This document shows, piece after piece, positions 17,543 to 25,814 of a DNA stretch of 64,000 bases (the first letter of the stretch is position 1; each line of letters opens with the position of its first letter). The stretch covers positions 682,001-746,000 of the forward strand of contig NZ_CP022188.1 in assembly GCF_003111665.1 (NCBI RefSeq). The letters are read 5' to 3'. This stretch comes from Parazoarcus communis. Lineage in GTDB: Bacteria > Pseudomonadota > Gammaproteobacteria > Burkholderiales > Rhodocyclaceae. The position numbers were made by a program, and so were the translations under genes. The notes beneath the pieces were generated by a model. The model saw nothing but the letters and a program-made list of their open reading frames with translations. It ran no database searches and was not told where the DNA came from.

Positions 17543-17614
17543 CATTGATAAGCGGGATCAGACGAGTTGTCGCAAGATCTGATTGGCAAATCTCTTGCAG
17601 CCCGCGTCAACATT

Positions 17615-17711
17615 TGACATTCATAATCGGAAAACGTCAGTGCTTGACAGCCGCGCGTGACAATTCCAACCCAGACATTGAAATCGATTGGCGACACGAT
17701 CGCCCCTGACA
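17615..17711 (+). promoter_or_regulatory. Cluster of TGACA motifs upstream of pilA (possible PilR sites)
   Basis: TGACA occurs at 17615-17619, 17645-17649, 17658-17662 and 17707-17711, with further GACA cores at about 17673 and 17692. Read on the other strand these are TGTC repeats, the element known for PilR binding upstream of pseudomonad pilA. They lie about 80-180 bp upstream of the sigma-54 promoter, a normal enhancer distance. The rest of 17543-17857 is AT-richer non-coding DNA. Confidence 0.45.
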
Positions 17712-17791
17712 TTCGCAGAAAACACTCAAACCACTGTTATTGAATAACAATCTTAAATATATCCTGAACTTCCCACTCCAGACCGAAGAAC

Positions 17792-17806
17792 TGGCACAGC
17801 GCTTGC
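17792..17806 (+). promoter_or_regulatory. Sigma-54 promoter of pilA
   Basis: TGGCAC at 17792-17797 and TTGC at 17803-17806 give the invariant GG and GC with the required 10-nt spacing. Transcription would start about 12 bases on, giving a short leader to the ATG at 17858, which has AAGGAGAG upstream. Confidence 0.9.
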
Positions 17807-17857
17807 GATAGCTAAGTCAAGCGGGTCTTCCGCGTTGATCCATCAAGGAGAGAAGTC

Positions 17858-18292
17858 ATGAAAAAAGTCCAACAAGGTTTCACCCTTATCGAACTGATGA
17901 TCGTTGTCGCGATTATCGGCATTCTGGCTGCTGTGGCAATTCCCCAGTACCAGGACTACGTCACCCGCGCCAAGCTTTCGAAGGTCAACGTCGCCGTCGA
18001 TCCGGTCAAGACCGCTGTCGCGATGTTCGCTCAGGAAAACGCCGGCCTCGGCACGCTCCCCGCTAACGCTTGGACGTCGCTTGGCCTCGCGGGCGCACCG
18101 ACGGCGACAACGGAAGTTTCCGCCATCGCCGTAAATGCAGGTGGCGCTATCGTGGCCACGCTTAGCAATATCGGTACCAACTACAATGGCACGACCGTGA
18201 CCTACACGCCGGCGGTTGGCAACTCTGCCGTGACCTGGACTGTGACCTGCGGCTACACCCATGCCAACATGAGCAAGACCTTCGGTTGCTAA
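17858..18292 (+). CDS. pilA: Type IV major pilin PilA
   Basis: A 144-residue type IVa pilin. The six-residue leader MKKVQQ ends in Gly7, where prepilin peptidase cuts before Phe (G|FTLIEL). Glu5 of the mature protein and the hydrophobic alpha-1 spine [16 protein letters not shown] are intact. Two cysteines near the C-terminus (VTCGYTH and the terminal FGC) would form the usual D-loop disulfide. It is driven by a sigma-54 promoter and ended by a strong bidirectional terminator. The globular part is Ala/Thr/Ser-rich, with many potential O-glycosylation sites, and a candidate glycosyltransferase faces it. Confidence 0.95.
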   Translation: MKKVQQGFTLIELMIVVAIIGILAAVAIPQYQDYVTRAKLSKVNVAVDPVKTAVAMFAQENAGLGTLPANAWTSLGLAGAPTATTEVSAIAVNAGGAIVATLSNIGTNYNGTTVTYTPAVGNSAVTWTVTCGYTHANMSKTFGC

Positions 18293-18311
18293 GCTTCACC
18301 AGCTAGGCGTC

Positions 18312-19955
18312 CTACCTCAAAGGGCAGGCTTCAGACTCTGAAGCCTGCCCTTTTTCCATTCGCTTTTCTGCCAATTCGTCCAGTTTCATTGCCGCGAACA
18401 AGACCCCCAGCGTCCGGGCCCGCTCATAATCGCGCTCAGCTTCACGAAGGCAGCCCATGCGCTCGAAAGAAAGACCTCTGCCGAAGAACGAAGCCCCCAC
18501 CTCGTGCAAGTCAATTGCGTGGCTGAAGTCGGCAACGGCTTCCGGATAGCGCCCCAGCCTCACGTACGCCTCTGCCCGCTGCTCGTAGGCCTGACGCACG
18601 CCCGGGCTCAGCGCGATGACCCGGTCCAGATCGGCAACCCCCTCCGCTATCCTCCCCGCCTTGATGCTCTGCAAGCCCCTGTTGAAAAAGATCCGGTCCG
18701 CACCCCGGACATCGGCAGCCGGCAGCTTTCTGGCTGCGTCGTCCCATGCAGACCATTCACTTTCCATGCTTTGCAGGCGATCCTCCGACAGGTAAAACAG
18801 CACGCCGCAGGCCAGCACTGTCAGCACCACAAGCCCCTTCACCGGCAACAGTCTCAGGAATGAGGCAAGCACCATGACAAAGCCAGGCGCCCAGAGATAG
18901 CTGCGATAGAGGACAAATGGCTCCTGAAATCGAACTGACGAGAACTCCACGAGAAACGAAATCCAGAAATACAGAATGCCGACGCCAGCGAGCTTCCAGC
19001 GTCTTGACACAAAGACGAGTGCAGCGCCGAGGAGCCCACAGGCCACGAACGCCACCAGCTTGAATACATCGGTCAGGCCCGGGGAGCCGCCAGATATATA
19101 CGCCCTCAGATCAATGGACATGGCTCCCGTATCGGGAACGATCCACAGATACCAGTAGCGGAAGAAGAACCCCGCCTGCGCCAGCGCACTGATCGACCAG
19201 CTTGATGCCGCCTTCCCGGCGCTGGCGTCAGCAAGCAGGTCGATTGCAACTTCTTGGGCGCCGGGCTCAGCAACCGCGCCAACCAGCCCTTTCAAGGACA
19301 GAAAAACACGAAGCGCAGGCAATGCGCACAAGGCCAGATAGAGCACGGTGCGGGGAAACGCCCCCGGTCTGCGGGCAGCGATGCCGAGCGCGCATGCAAC
19401 CGCAGGCAGCAGGATCGCATGCTCTTTTGAGAACACCGCCATCGCATAGAACAAGGCCGAAACGACAACATCCCGATAGCGCCCGTCTTCAATGGCGCGC
19501 CAGTAAAAGAGCAAGGACAGCAAGGAGAACAGCGAGGCAAACAAGACCGTTCGTTGGACAAGGTAGGCAACGCCGTAGACCGCGACCGGATGAACGGCGA
19601 ACACGGCACAGGCTGCAATCGCCCCCCACACGGCAGCGCTGGGTGGCGCTGAAAGATCAACTCTGGAGACCCTTGAGCACAGTGCAATCAGCACGAAGAC
19701 ATTCGCGAGATGCAGCATGAGGTTGAAAGCGCGCTGAACCTCTATGCTGTCGAAGATCAGCTGTATGAACCCGATGGTGAAGTACGGAAATGTCCTGGCA
19801 TAGAAATCGAAGACATTCTGGGCGTGATCAAACACCCGCCCCCCCGCGAACAGGTTATGGTCATCAAACACGAGTGGGTTGGAAAAGAACGGGGCATAGA
19901 GCACGACCGTGAAGACTGCGACGAGTCCAAGCACCAGTGAGCGGGTCTTGTTCAT
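18312..19955 (-). CDS. Membrane GT-C glycosyltransferase-like protein with TPR repeats
   Basis: A 547-residue protein with about ten hydrophobic helices in its first ~400 residues and a soluble C-terminal domain of about three tetratricopeptide repeats (for example FFNRGLQSIKAGRIAEGVAD and FSHAIDLHEVGASFFGRGLS). An acidic VFDDHNLF motif in the first periplasmic loop, after TM1, is where GT-C enzymes place their catalytic Asp. The layout resembles TMTC-type and other bacterial GT-C/TPR proteins that transfer sugar from a lipid carrier. It is convergent with pilA and shares its terminator, so pilin glycosylation is a plausible job, though this is inference. An alternative is a polysaccharide enzyme unrelated to pili. 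Confidence 0.65.
   Translation of the reverse strand: MNKTRSLVLGLVAVFTVVLYAPFFSNPLVFDDHNLFAGGRVFDHAQNVFDFYARTFPYFTIGFIQLIFDSIEVQRAFNLMLHLANVFVLIALCSRVSRVDLSAPPSAAVWGAIAACAVFAVHPVAVYGVAYLVQRTVLFASLFSLLSLLFYWRAIEDGRYRDVVVSALFYAMAVFSKEHAILLPAVACALGIAARRPGAFPRTVLYLALCALPALRVFLSLKGLVGAVAEPGAQEVAIDLLADASAGKAASSWSISALAQAGFFFRYWYLWIVPDTGAMSIDLRAYISGGSPGLTDVFKLVAFVACGLLGAALVFVSRRWKLAGVGILYFWISFLVEFSSVRFQEPFVLYRSYLWAPGFVMVLASFLRLLPVKGLVVLTVLACGVLFYLSEDRLQSMESEWSAWDDAARKLPAADVRGADRIFFNRGLQSIKAGRIAEGVADLDRVIALSPGVRQAYEQRAEAYVRLGRYPEAVADFSHAIDLHEVGASFFGRGLSFERMGCLREAERDYERARTLGVLFAAMKLDELAEKRMEKGQASESEACPLR
18319..18353. terminator. Bidirectional terminator between pilA and the GT-C/TPR gene
   Basis: A perfect 16-bp stem (18319-18334 with 18338-18353) with a three-base loop is followed by further T residues on the plus strand and preceded by AA for the minus strand. 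It overlaps the last codons of the minus-strand gene. Confidence 0.93.
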
Positions 19956-20180
19956 TGTTTCATCATCCGATTACCTGACATCCCTGCGGCAAAAGTCTTC
20001 AAGACATGGAGCACAGCACCAGGCAGGCACTGCGGACGCAAGACGCACTCACGTGGGCAAGCAGCCCAAACAGGGGAGAATACGACTTCGAGTTCCCGGC
20101 TTCCTTACCGGAGAAAAGCGCTGACAGTCTAAAGATATTCGGCGCGCTGCCGAAACTGTCTACAGCGCAAAGGAATTTCG

Positions 20181-21887
20181 ATGACCACCCCTTTTCCACC
20201 CCACTCCTCTCTACGGTATCTCTTGCTCGCGGCGGCTCTGCTCGTCAGCGCGCCGGTTGATGCCGCCGACTGGCAGAAGGTCCTCAGCGACAAGGGGCGG
20301 ACCATCGAGATCGACCGCGCGAGCATCTTCGACTCCGACCGTGGCACCAAGGTGTCATGGGGGCGCGTGGTGCTCGGGAACGAGGAAGCCGCGCAAGCGG
20401 GTTATCGCACGGTGAAGGCGCTCAATCGCTACGACTGTCGCAACAACAGCTTCTTCACCATCAAGCGGGTGTATCTGGATGCCGCAGAGCGGGTGCTGCG
20501 GGAAGAGTCGGTCGCCGATCAGACGCCCGTCGTGGTGGCAAGGAACTCCGTGGATGAGCGGATGTGGCGGGAGGTGTGCAAACCGCCCGGACTCGCAGAC
20601 CTGGAAAAGATCGCTGACGCCGCGAGCCAGTCGGCTGCCGCTGCCAGTGCTGAAACCCGGCCCGTCGCTGCCGTGCCACCGCTGGTCCAGCCGCCGGCCA
20701 AACCGCCCGTCGCCGCAACTGCGAAGGCCGAGCCCCGGCCGCAGCCGCCGGTGGCAAAGCCATCCGAGAAGCTACCTGCAAAGGCGGCAGCGCCTGCAGT
20801 TGCGGCCCCGCCGGTCAAGGACACACCCGCAGAGGCCTTGATCAAGGAGAGGGCGGCCGCGGAGGTCGCCCCTGAGCCGACGCCTGCGGCAATGCCGATC
20901 CCGTCCATTCGTCCGAATCTCGCCCCCCTGCTTGCAAAGGACGCGGTCAAGGATGCGCCGGCAAAGCCCGAGGCCGTCGAGCCGAAGCCGGCGATGCGGA
21001 TCTCTGCGCCCGCGCCAGCCAAGGTAGAACCGCCTCCGCCGCGCGACAAGGTCGCAGAAACCGTGAAGAAGGAAGCTGCACCACCCACCCGCCCGCCGAG
21101 GCCGGCCGCAAAGCCGAAGGCACCTGTGGTGAAGAAAGAACCGAAGGCAGCGCCGGAAGGTAAGACGCAAGTGAAGCCAAGCCCATCGCTCACCATCGAG
21201 CAGGTAAAAGGCGAAGGCTGGAGCTACGGTGGCGACACCGGCCCGGAGCGCTGGGGCAGCCTGCGGCCGGACTGGAAGATCTGCAGCGAAGGCAAGCGCC
21301 AGTCACCGATCAACCTGCAGAACGGGGTTGCGGTGGATCTCGACCCGGTGAAGTTCGACTACCGTGCGACACGCTTTCGTACCACCGACACCGGCAACCT
21401 GCTGCGAGTGTCGGTCGGCGAAGGCATGAGCATCGAGGTGCGTGGCAGGCGTTACGAACTTGAACACCTGACCCTGCACCGTCCGTCCGAAGAGCGGGTG
21501 GGCGGTGGTGCCTCCGACATGGCGGTGCACTTCCATCACCGCAGCGCGGAAGGCAGGCAGGCCATCGTGGCCGTGTTGCTTGAGCGCGGCGAGCAGCCGA
21601 ACGCGATGCTGCAGGCCGTGCTCAACAATCTGCCGCTGGAGAAAGGCAACACCTACATGCCCGATGTCACCATAGACCTTGCGGCCTTTCTGCCAACGCA
21701 GCCAGCGCATTTCCTCTACATGGGATCGCAGACCACGCCGCCCTGCACCGAAGAGGTCCTGTGGGTGGTAATGAAGCAGACGGTTTCACTGTCGGACGAT
21801 CAGCTCGCAATTTTCAACCGGCTCTACCCGCGCAACTCGCGACCGATTCAGCCTACCAACGGCAGGCTGGTGCTGGAGTCGCGCTAA
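20181..21887 (+). CDS. Surface-adhesin E domain fused to a degenerate alpha-carbonic anhydrase domain
   Basis: A 568-residue exported protein with a signal peptide ending near APVDAA. Residues ~30-135 match the surface-adhesin protein E domain (NRYDCRNNSFFTIKRVYLD). About 200 residues of Pro/Ala/Lys-rich linker follow. The C-terminal ~225 residues are an alpha-carbonic anhydrase fold: QSPINLQ, the LTLHRPSEE strand, MAVHFHH, and TTPPCTEEVLW. Aligned by eye to Neisseria-type enzymes, the first of three zinc histidines is Thr (LTLH for FHFH), and the Glu before the third His is Ala. CO2 hydration is therefore doubtful, and the domain may be a binding module. AAGGA precedes the ATG. Confidence 0.82.
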   Translation: MTTPFPPHSSLRYLLLAAALLVSAPVDAADWQKVLSDKGRTIEIDRASIFDSDRGTKVSWGRVVLGNEEAAQAGYRTVKALNRYDCRNNSFFTIKRVYLDAAERVLREESVADQTPVVVARNSVDERMWREVCKPPGLADLEKIADAASQSAAAASAETRPVAAVPPLVQPPAKPPVAATAKAEPRPQPPVAKPSEKLPAKAAAPAVAAPPVKDTPAEALIKERAAAEVAPEPTPAAMPIPSIRPNLAPLLAKDAVKDAPAKPEAVEPKPAMRISAPAPAKVEPPPPRDKVAETVKKEAAPPTRPPRPAAKPKAPVVKKEPKAAPEGKTQVKPSPSLTIEQVKGEGWSYGGDTGPERWGSLRPDWKICSEGKRQSPINLQNGVAVDLDPVKFDYRATRFRTTDTGNLLRVSVGEGMSIEVRGRRYELEHLTLHRPSEERVGGGASDMAVHFHHRSAEGRQAIVAVLLERGEQPNAMLQAVLNNLPLEKGNTYMPDVTIDLAAFLPTQPAHFLYMGSQTTPPCTEEVLWVVMKQTVSLSDDQLAIFNRLYPRNSRPIQPTNGRLVLESR

Positions 21888-21891
21888 GCGC

Positions 21892-23295
21892 TCACGCTGT
21901 ATCGAGCGCGTCGCTCAGGAAGCGCTCAACCCGGGGCTGGGTTGCAAACGCCACATTGAAACGCATCCACGGGCTGGGCTGCATCTGGGGACGAAAGACC
22001 TTGCCGGGCGCGAGCATGATGTCCTGCTCCGCAGCCCGCGAGGCAATTTCCGCCACATCCTCGAACCCCGGTGGCCTCGCCCAGATGAACAAGCCGCCTT
22101 TGGGCTCCAGATACACTTCCAGCCCGACGCGTTCGAGCATGCGCAGACACGCATCGCTCGCCTGTGCGAGCCGCCCCTGCAGCCGGTCGAGATACTTCCG
22201 GTAGTGTCCATCGGTCAGCATCTGGTACACCAGCTGCTCATTGAACTCGCTCGAACACAAGGCGGTAAGCGTCTTCACGTCATTCAGCTCGGCCGCGAGA
22301 TCGGGGCGCGCGGCCAGATAGCCCACCCTCAGACTCCCCGACAGGGTCTTGGAGAAGCTGCCGACGAAGATCACCCGGTTGAGCTGATCGAGGTTTGCCA
22401 GCCGGGTGGTCGAGTGGGGATGAAAGTCGGCGTAGGTATCGTCCTCAATCACCAGAAAGTCGTGTTTCTCGGCCAGTTGCAGGATGCGGAACGCGACCCC
22501 AGGCGACAGGTTCGCCCCGGTCGGGTTGTGCAGCACCGAGTGGGTGAAGAACACCTTGGGCTTGTGATGGGCGAGCAGCGCCTCCAGTTGCGCCACATCC
22601 GGACCATCGATGTTTCGCGGCACCCCCACCAGCGTCGCGCCCTGCAGACGCAGATTGCCGAAGAAGTTGAAGTAGCCGGGATCGTCCACGAGCACGGTGT
22701 CCCCCGGTTTGACCAGGTGCCGGGCAAGGATGTCGAGCGCACGGGTGGCGCCCTCGGTCAGCACGATCTGATGTGGTGCAGCCCCGATTCCGAATTCGGC
22801 GAGCTTGACCTGCAACTGCTGGCGCAGCGGCAGATAGCCCTGCGCCGTTCCATAACTCGTCAGGCGAACGTCGGGGCGCCGTGAGAGCGTCCTCAGATGT
22901 CGTCGCAAGCCTTCTCCGTCCAGCCAGTCCGAGGGCAACCAGCCCGCACTGGCCTTGATCAGACCGGGGCGGTCATCCAGCCCCTGCCGCATCATCCACG
23001 CCACATCGACGGCGCGATCGGTGCTTGCCTGCTGTCGCCCCTCTCCACGCTCGCGACGCGGCGCGACATAGAAGCCCGAACCGCGGCGCGAGCGCAGGTA
23101 GCCGAGCGCAACCAGCCGGTCGTAGGCCTCCACCACGGTAAACCGGCTGACCAGCTGACTCTCCGCGAGCTTGCGGATTGGCGGCAGCTTCATGCCGGGG
23201 CGCAGGATGCGGTCGTCGATCTGGGTGCGAACGGCATCGACGATCTGCTCCACCAGCGGCGTGGCTTGAGAACTATCGAGACTGACCATCAGCAT
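21892..23295 (-). CDS. MocR/PdxR-type GntR regulator with aminotransferase domain
   Basis: A 467-residue fusion. Residues ~10-80 form a GntR winged helix (PLVEQIVDAVRTQI, LPPIRKLAESQLVSRFTVVE). The rest is a class I aminotransferase-like effector domain, with VIEDDTYADF and VGSFSKTLSGSLRVGYLA containing the PLP-binding Lys. MocR proteins use PLP or PLP-bound amines to control vitamin B6, GABA, taurine or amino acid genes. The gene is divergent from a small lipoprotein gene, with 153 bp between them, but no typical MocR target (pdxST, gabT) is adjacent. Its regulon is not evident. Confidence 0.88.
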   Translation of the reverse strand: MLMVSLDSSQATPLVEQIVDAVRTQIDDRILRPGMKLPPIRKLAESQLVSRFTVVEAYDRLVALGYLRSRRGSGFYVAPRRERGEGRQQASTDRAVDVAWMMRQGLDDRPGLIKASAGWLPSDWLDGEGLRRHLRTLSRRPDVRLTSYGTAQGYLPLRQQLQVKLAEFGIGAAPHQIVLTEGATRALDILARHLVKPGDTVLVDDPGYFNFFGNLRLQGATLVGVPRNIDGPDVAQLEALLAHHKPKVFFTHSVLHNPTGANLSPGVAFRILQLAEKHDFLVIEDDTYADFHPHSTTRLANLDQLNRVIFVGSFSKTLSGSLRVGYLAARPDLAAELNDVKTLTALCSSEFNEQLVYQMLTDGHYRKYLDRLQGRLAQASDACLRMLERVGLEVYLEPKGGLFIWARPPGFEDVAEIASRAAEQDIMLAPGKVFRPQMQPSPWMRFNVAFATQPRVERFLSDALDTA

Positions 23296-23448
23296 TGCAG
23301 TACTCCAGGGTGCAAAGGGTGTCGAACAAGCCTGTACCGCTCATTCGACCGGTACGATTCCAGCATTGATCGGGCAAGGTGTCCGTTTCAGACGTCAAAG
23401 TGTCAGGTAGTGTCTGGTCCACGAAGCACGACTGTCAAGGAGCCAGCC

Positions 23449-23904
23449 ATGAACCAGAGATCATTCACTTCCCTCGCACTGTTTGCAGCCTGCACCATGC
23501 TTGCCGCCTGCGGTCAGCCACAGACAGCCGCAGCAGTGGATATTGCCTGGCCGGAACGGCAGTCGGTCTATCGCCTGAATCCCGAGCGAACGCAGGTCGA
23601 TGTGTATTCATTCCGCAACGGCGTCACCCCTTTGGGCAGCATCCGTTTGCCTTCAGGTCTGTGCCCGGTCGCCATGACTCTGGATGAACAGGGCAACCGC
23701 CTGTGGCTGTGGAGCGATCGGGGAGGCGCAGCCTTCGACGCGCGCTCGCTCAGGCAGATCCAAAGGTGGAATACCAGCGTTGACACCCCCTCGCCTGTTC
23801 CACCCGGGGTCGCCTTGCGCAGCATGATCTTTCGCACCGGCACCGCGTGCAGAACGCTGCCTGCAAGCCTTCAGGCCATGGCAGGAAAAGACCTCGAGAA
23901 TTGA
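23449..23904 (+). CDS. Hypothetical lipoprotein
   Basis: A 151-residue protein from ATG 23449, which follows AAGGAG. A type II signal peptide ends in the lipobox LAAC, so it should be lipid-anchored. The remainder contains WPERQSVYRLNPERTQVDVY and LDEQGNRLWLWSDRGGAAF, short beta-type segments reminiscent of a propeller blade, but I recognise no family. Two further cysteines (near SGLC and GTAC) may form a disulfide. It is divergent from the MocR gene and upstream of the TetR gene. Confidence 0.65.
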   Translation: MNQRSFTSLALFAACTMLAACGQPQTAAAVDIAWPERQSVYRLNPERTQVDVYSFRNGVTPLGSIRLPSGLCPVAMTLDEQGNRLWLWSDRGGAAFDARSLRQIQRWNTSVDTPSPVPPGVALRSMIFRTGTACRTLPASLQAMAGKDLEN

Positions 23905-23923
23905 CTTGCCGCCTGCCTGAAAA

Positions 23924-23961
23924 CCGCGTTTAATGACTAACCAGTCAGTTATTAAACGCGG
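23924..23961. promoter_or_regulatory. Nested inverted repeat, likely TetR operator
   Basis: The outer arms CCGCGTTTAA (23924-23933) and TTAAACGCGG (23952-23961) enclose TGACT (23934-23938) and AGTCA (23943-23947). It lies ahead of the tetR-RND operon. TetR-type regulators of efflux pumps usually repress themselves through such a palindrome, so this is the prime autoregulatory site. Confidence 0.6.
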
Positions 23962-24069
23962 AGTACCGCATGTCGTCGCAGCCCACCCCAGCCCGGGATC
24001 GAAGCACTCCTCCAGCGCAGGGACGCCCCCTTACCGGCAGTTCGGCCCACCGTCTCGGGGCGCCGACAA

Positions 24070-24723
24070 ATGCCTGCTAAGAAGCCTGCGCCGCGCCGCC
24101 GGCGCAAGGAAGCGCGCCCACAGGAGTTGACCGCTGCCGCGCTGGCCCTGTTCGTCGAAAAGGGCTTCTCGGCCACCCGACTTGACGAGATTGCAGCGCG
24201 AGCGGGCGTATCGAAAGGCACGCTTTACCTGTATTTCGACAGCAAGGAAGCCTTGTTCAAGGCCGTGATCACCGAAGGCGTCGTCCCGACGATCGAGGCC
24301 GGCGAAGCGATGCTCACGGAGTCTCCCGACGACCCTGTCGCCTTGTTGCGCACCTTCCTTCTGTCATGGTGGGAGCTGATCGGCAGCACACCGCTGGGCG
24401 GCATTCCCAAGCTCATGATGTCCGAAGCCGGCAACTTTCCCGAACTCGCCCGCTATTATGACGAGGTCGTGATCCAGCGTGGTCTTGCACTGCTGCGTAC
24501 CGCAGTTCAGCGCGGAATCGACCAGGGCCTTTTCCGCCCCGTCGATCCCGTACTGACCAGCACCCTGCTGGTTGCGCCCCTGATCCATCTCGCGAACTGG
24601 AAGCACTCCTTTGCCAGTTGCTGCGGCGGCAAGGTCGACGCCCTCGCCTATGTGGACGCCCATATCGACCTCGTCCTCCACGGGCTCACCGTCCGCAACG
24701 ACGAACAGGAAAAACACTCATGA
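24070..24723 (+). CDS. TetR/AcrR family regulator of the RND efflux operon
   Basis: A 217-residue one-domain-pair regulator. The N-terminus is basic (KKPAPRRRRKEARPQ), followed by the TetR helix-turn-helix with LDEIAARAGVSKGTLYLYF. The C-terminal helical ligand domain resembles AcrR/TetR_C regulators of drug pumps. Its stop overlaps the adaptor gene start (ATGA, 24720-24723), so it is co-translated with the pump it probably represses. The inverted repeat at 23924-23961 is the likely operator. Confidence 0.87.
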   Translation: MPAKKPAPRRRRKEARPQELTAAALALFVEKGFSATRLDEIAARAGVSKGTLYLYFDSKEALFKAVITEGVVPTIEAGEAMLTESPDDPVALLRTFLLSWWELIGSTPLGGIPKLMMSEAGNFPELARYYDEVVIQRGLALLRTAVQRGIDQGLFRPVDPVLTSTLLVAPLIHLANWKHSFASCCGGKVDALAYVDAHIDLVLHGLTVRNDEQEKHS

Positions 24724-25814
24724 AACCGTTACGCCTGATGTCGGCTCTCCCACTGCTTGGTGCGCTCGCTGCCTGCTCACCGCCTGCACCGGAAACCCCC
24801 GTCACCCCGGCCGTACTGGTGCGCAGCTTCGACGGCGCCGCCAACGCAGCGTCGGTCCAGACCTATACGGGCGAAATCCGCGCGCGCTTTGAAAGCGAAC
24901 TCGCGTTTCGGGTCGGCGGCAAAATGACCGAACGCAGTGTCGATGTCGGCGCCCTCGTCACCCGCGGGCAACTGCTTGCGAGACTTGACCCGCAGGACGC
25001 CCAACTCGCCGCCACTGCGGCCCGAAGCCAGATTACCGCGGCCGAAGCGGACGCCGCACTGGCGCGCGCCGAGCTCAAGCGCACCGAGGCCTTGCTCGCA
25101 AAAGGCTTTGTCAGTGCATCCGCGCTCGACACACAGCGTGCAACACTCGACGCCGCAGAGGCCAGGTTGAAGCAGGCGCGCACGCAGGCGGCGACAGCCA
25201 GCAACCAGACCGCCTACACCGAGCTTCATGCCGACAGCGCGGGCGTCATCACTCAGGTGCTCGCCGAAGCGGGCCAGGTGGTCTCGGCCGGACAGGCCGT
25301 TTTTCGCATTGCCCGACCCGGCGAGCGCGAACTCCTGATCTACGTTCCCGAGAGCAGGATCGGCTCGATTGAAACGGGCGAAGCGGTCGAAGTACGCCCG
25401 TGGATCGCGCAGGATCAGCCATCTCCCGGCATCGTGCGTGAAGTGTCGCCCGTGGCGGACAGTGCCACACGGACCTATGGCGTACGCATCAGCCTGCCCG
25501 ATGGCGACGCCCTGCCGCTCGGGGCGACGGCAACCGCGTCCTTTTCCCGCGCTCAGGCAAGCCGGCTTGTCCTGCCGCTGAGCGCGGTAACCCGCAACGG
25601 CGAGCAGGCTTCGATCTGGCTGGTCGACGGCGAAAGCCGGCTCACCCCGGTTGCAGTCGACGTCCTCGCCTTTCGCGAAGACGGTGCGGTTCTGCGCGAC
25701 CGACTGCCTGAGGGCAGCCGGGTAGTCGTTGCCGGCGTACATAAACTCGTCGCCGGCGCAGCGGTACGCCCCGTTGAAGAGGGCAGCACACCCGCACTGG
25801 ACGTAAAGCGATGA
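24720..25814 (+). CDS. RND efflux periplasmic adaptor (membrane fusion lipoprotein)
   Basis: A 364-residue MFP/HlyD-like adaptor that bridges an RND pump to an outer-membrane channel. The signal ends in a lipobox LAAC. Next come the barrel-sandwich lipoyl halves (FRVGGKMTERSVDVGALVTRGQ), a short alpha hairpin of about 70 residues, and the beta-barrel part (GVRISLPDGDALPLGATATA). It overlaps both tetR and the pump gene by four bases. No outer-membrane partner follows, so the pump probably borrows a TolC; a tolC lies at 30153. Confidence 0.9.
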   Translation: MKPLRLMSALPLLGALAACSPPAPETPVTPAVLVRSFDGAANAASVQTYTGEIRARFESELAFRVGGKMTERSVDVGALVTRGQLLARLDPQDAQLAATAARSQITAAEADAALARAELKRTEALLAKGFVSASALDTQRATLDAAEARLKQARTQAATASNQTAYTELHADSAGVITQVLAEAGQVVSAGQAVFRIARPGERELLIYVPESRIGSIETGEAVEVRPWIAQDQPSPGIVREVSPVADSATRTYGVRISLPDGDALPLGATATASFSRAQASRLVLPLSAVTRNGEQASIWLVDGESRLTPVAVDVLAFREDGAVLRDRLPEGSRVVVAGVHKLVAGAAVRPVEEGSTPALDVKR

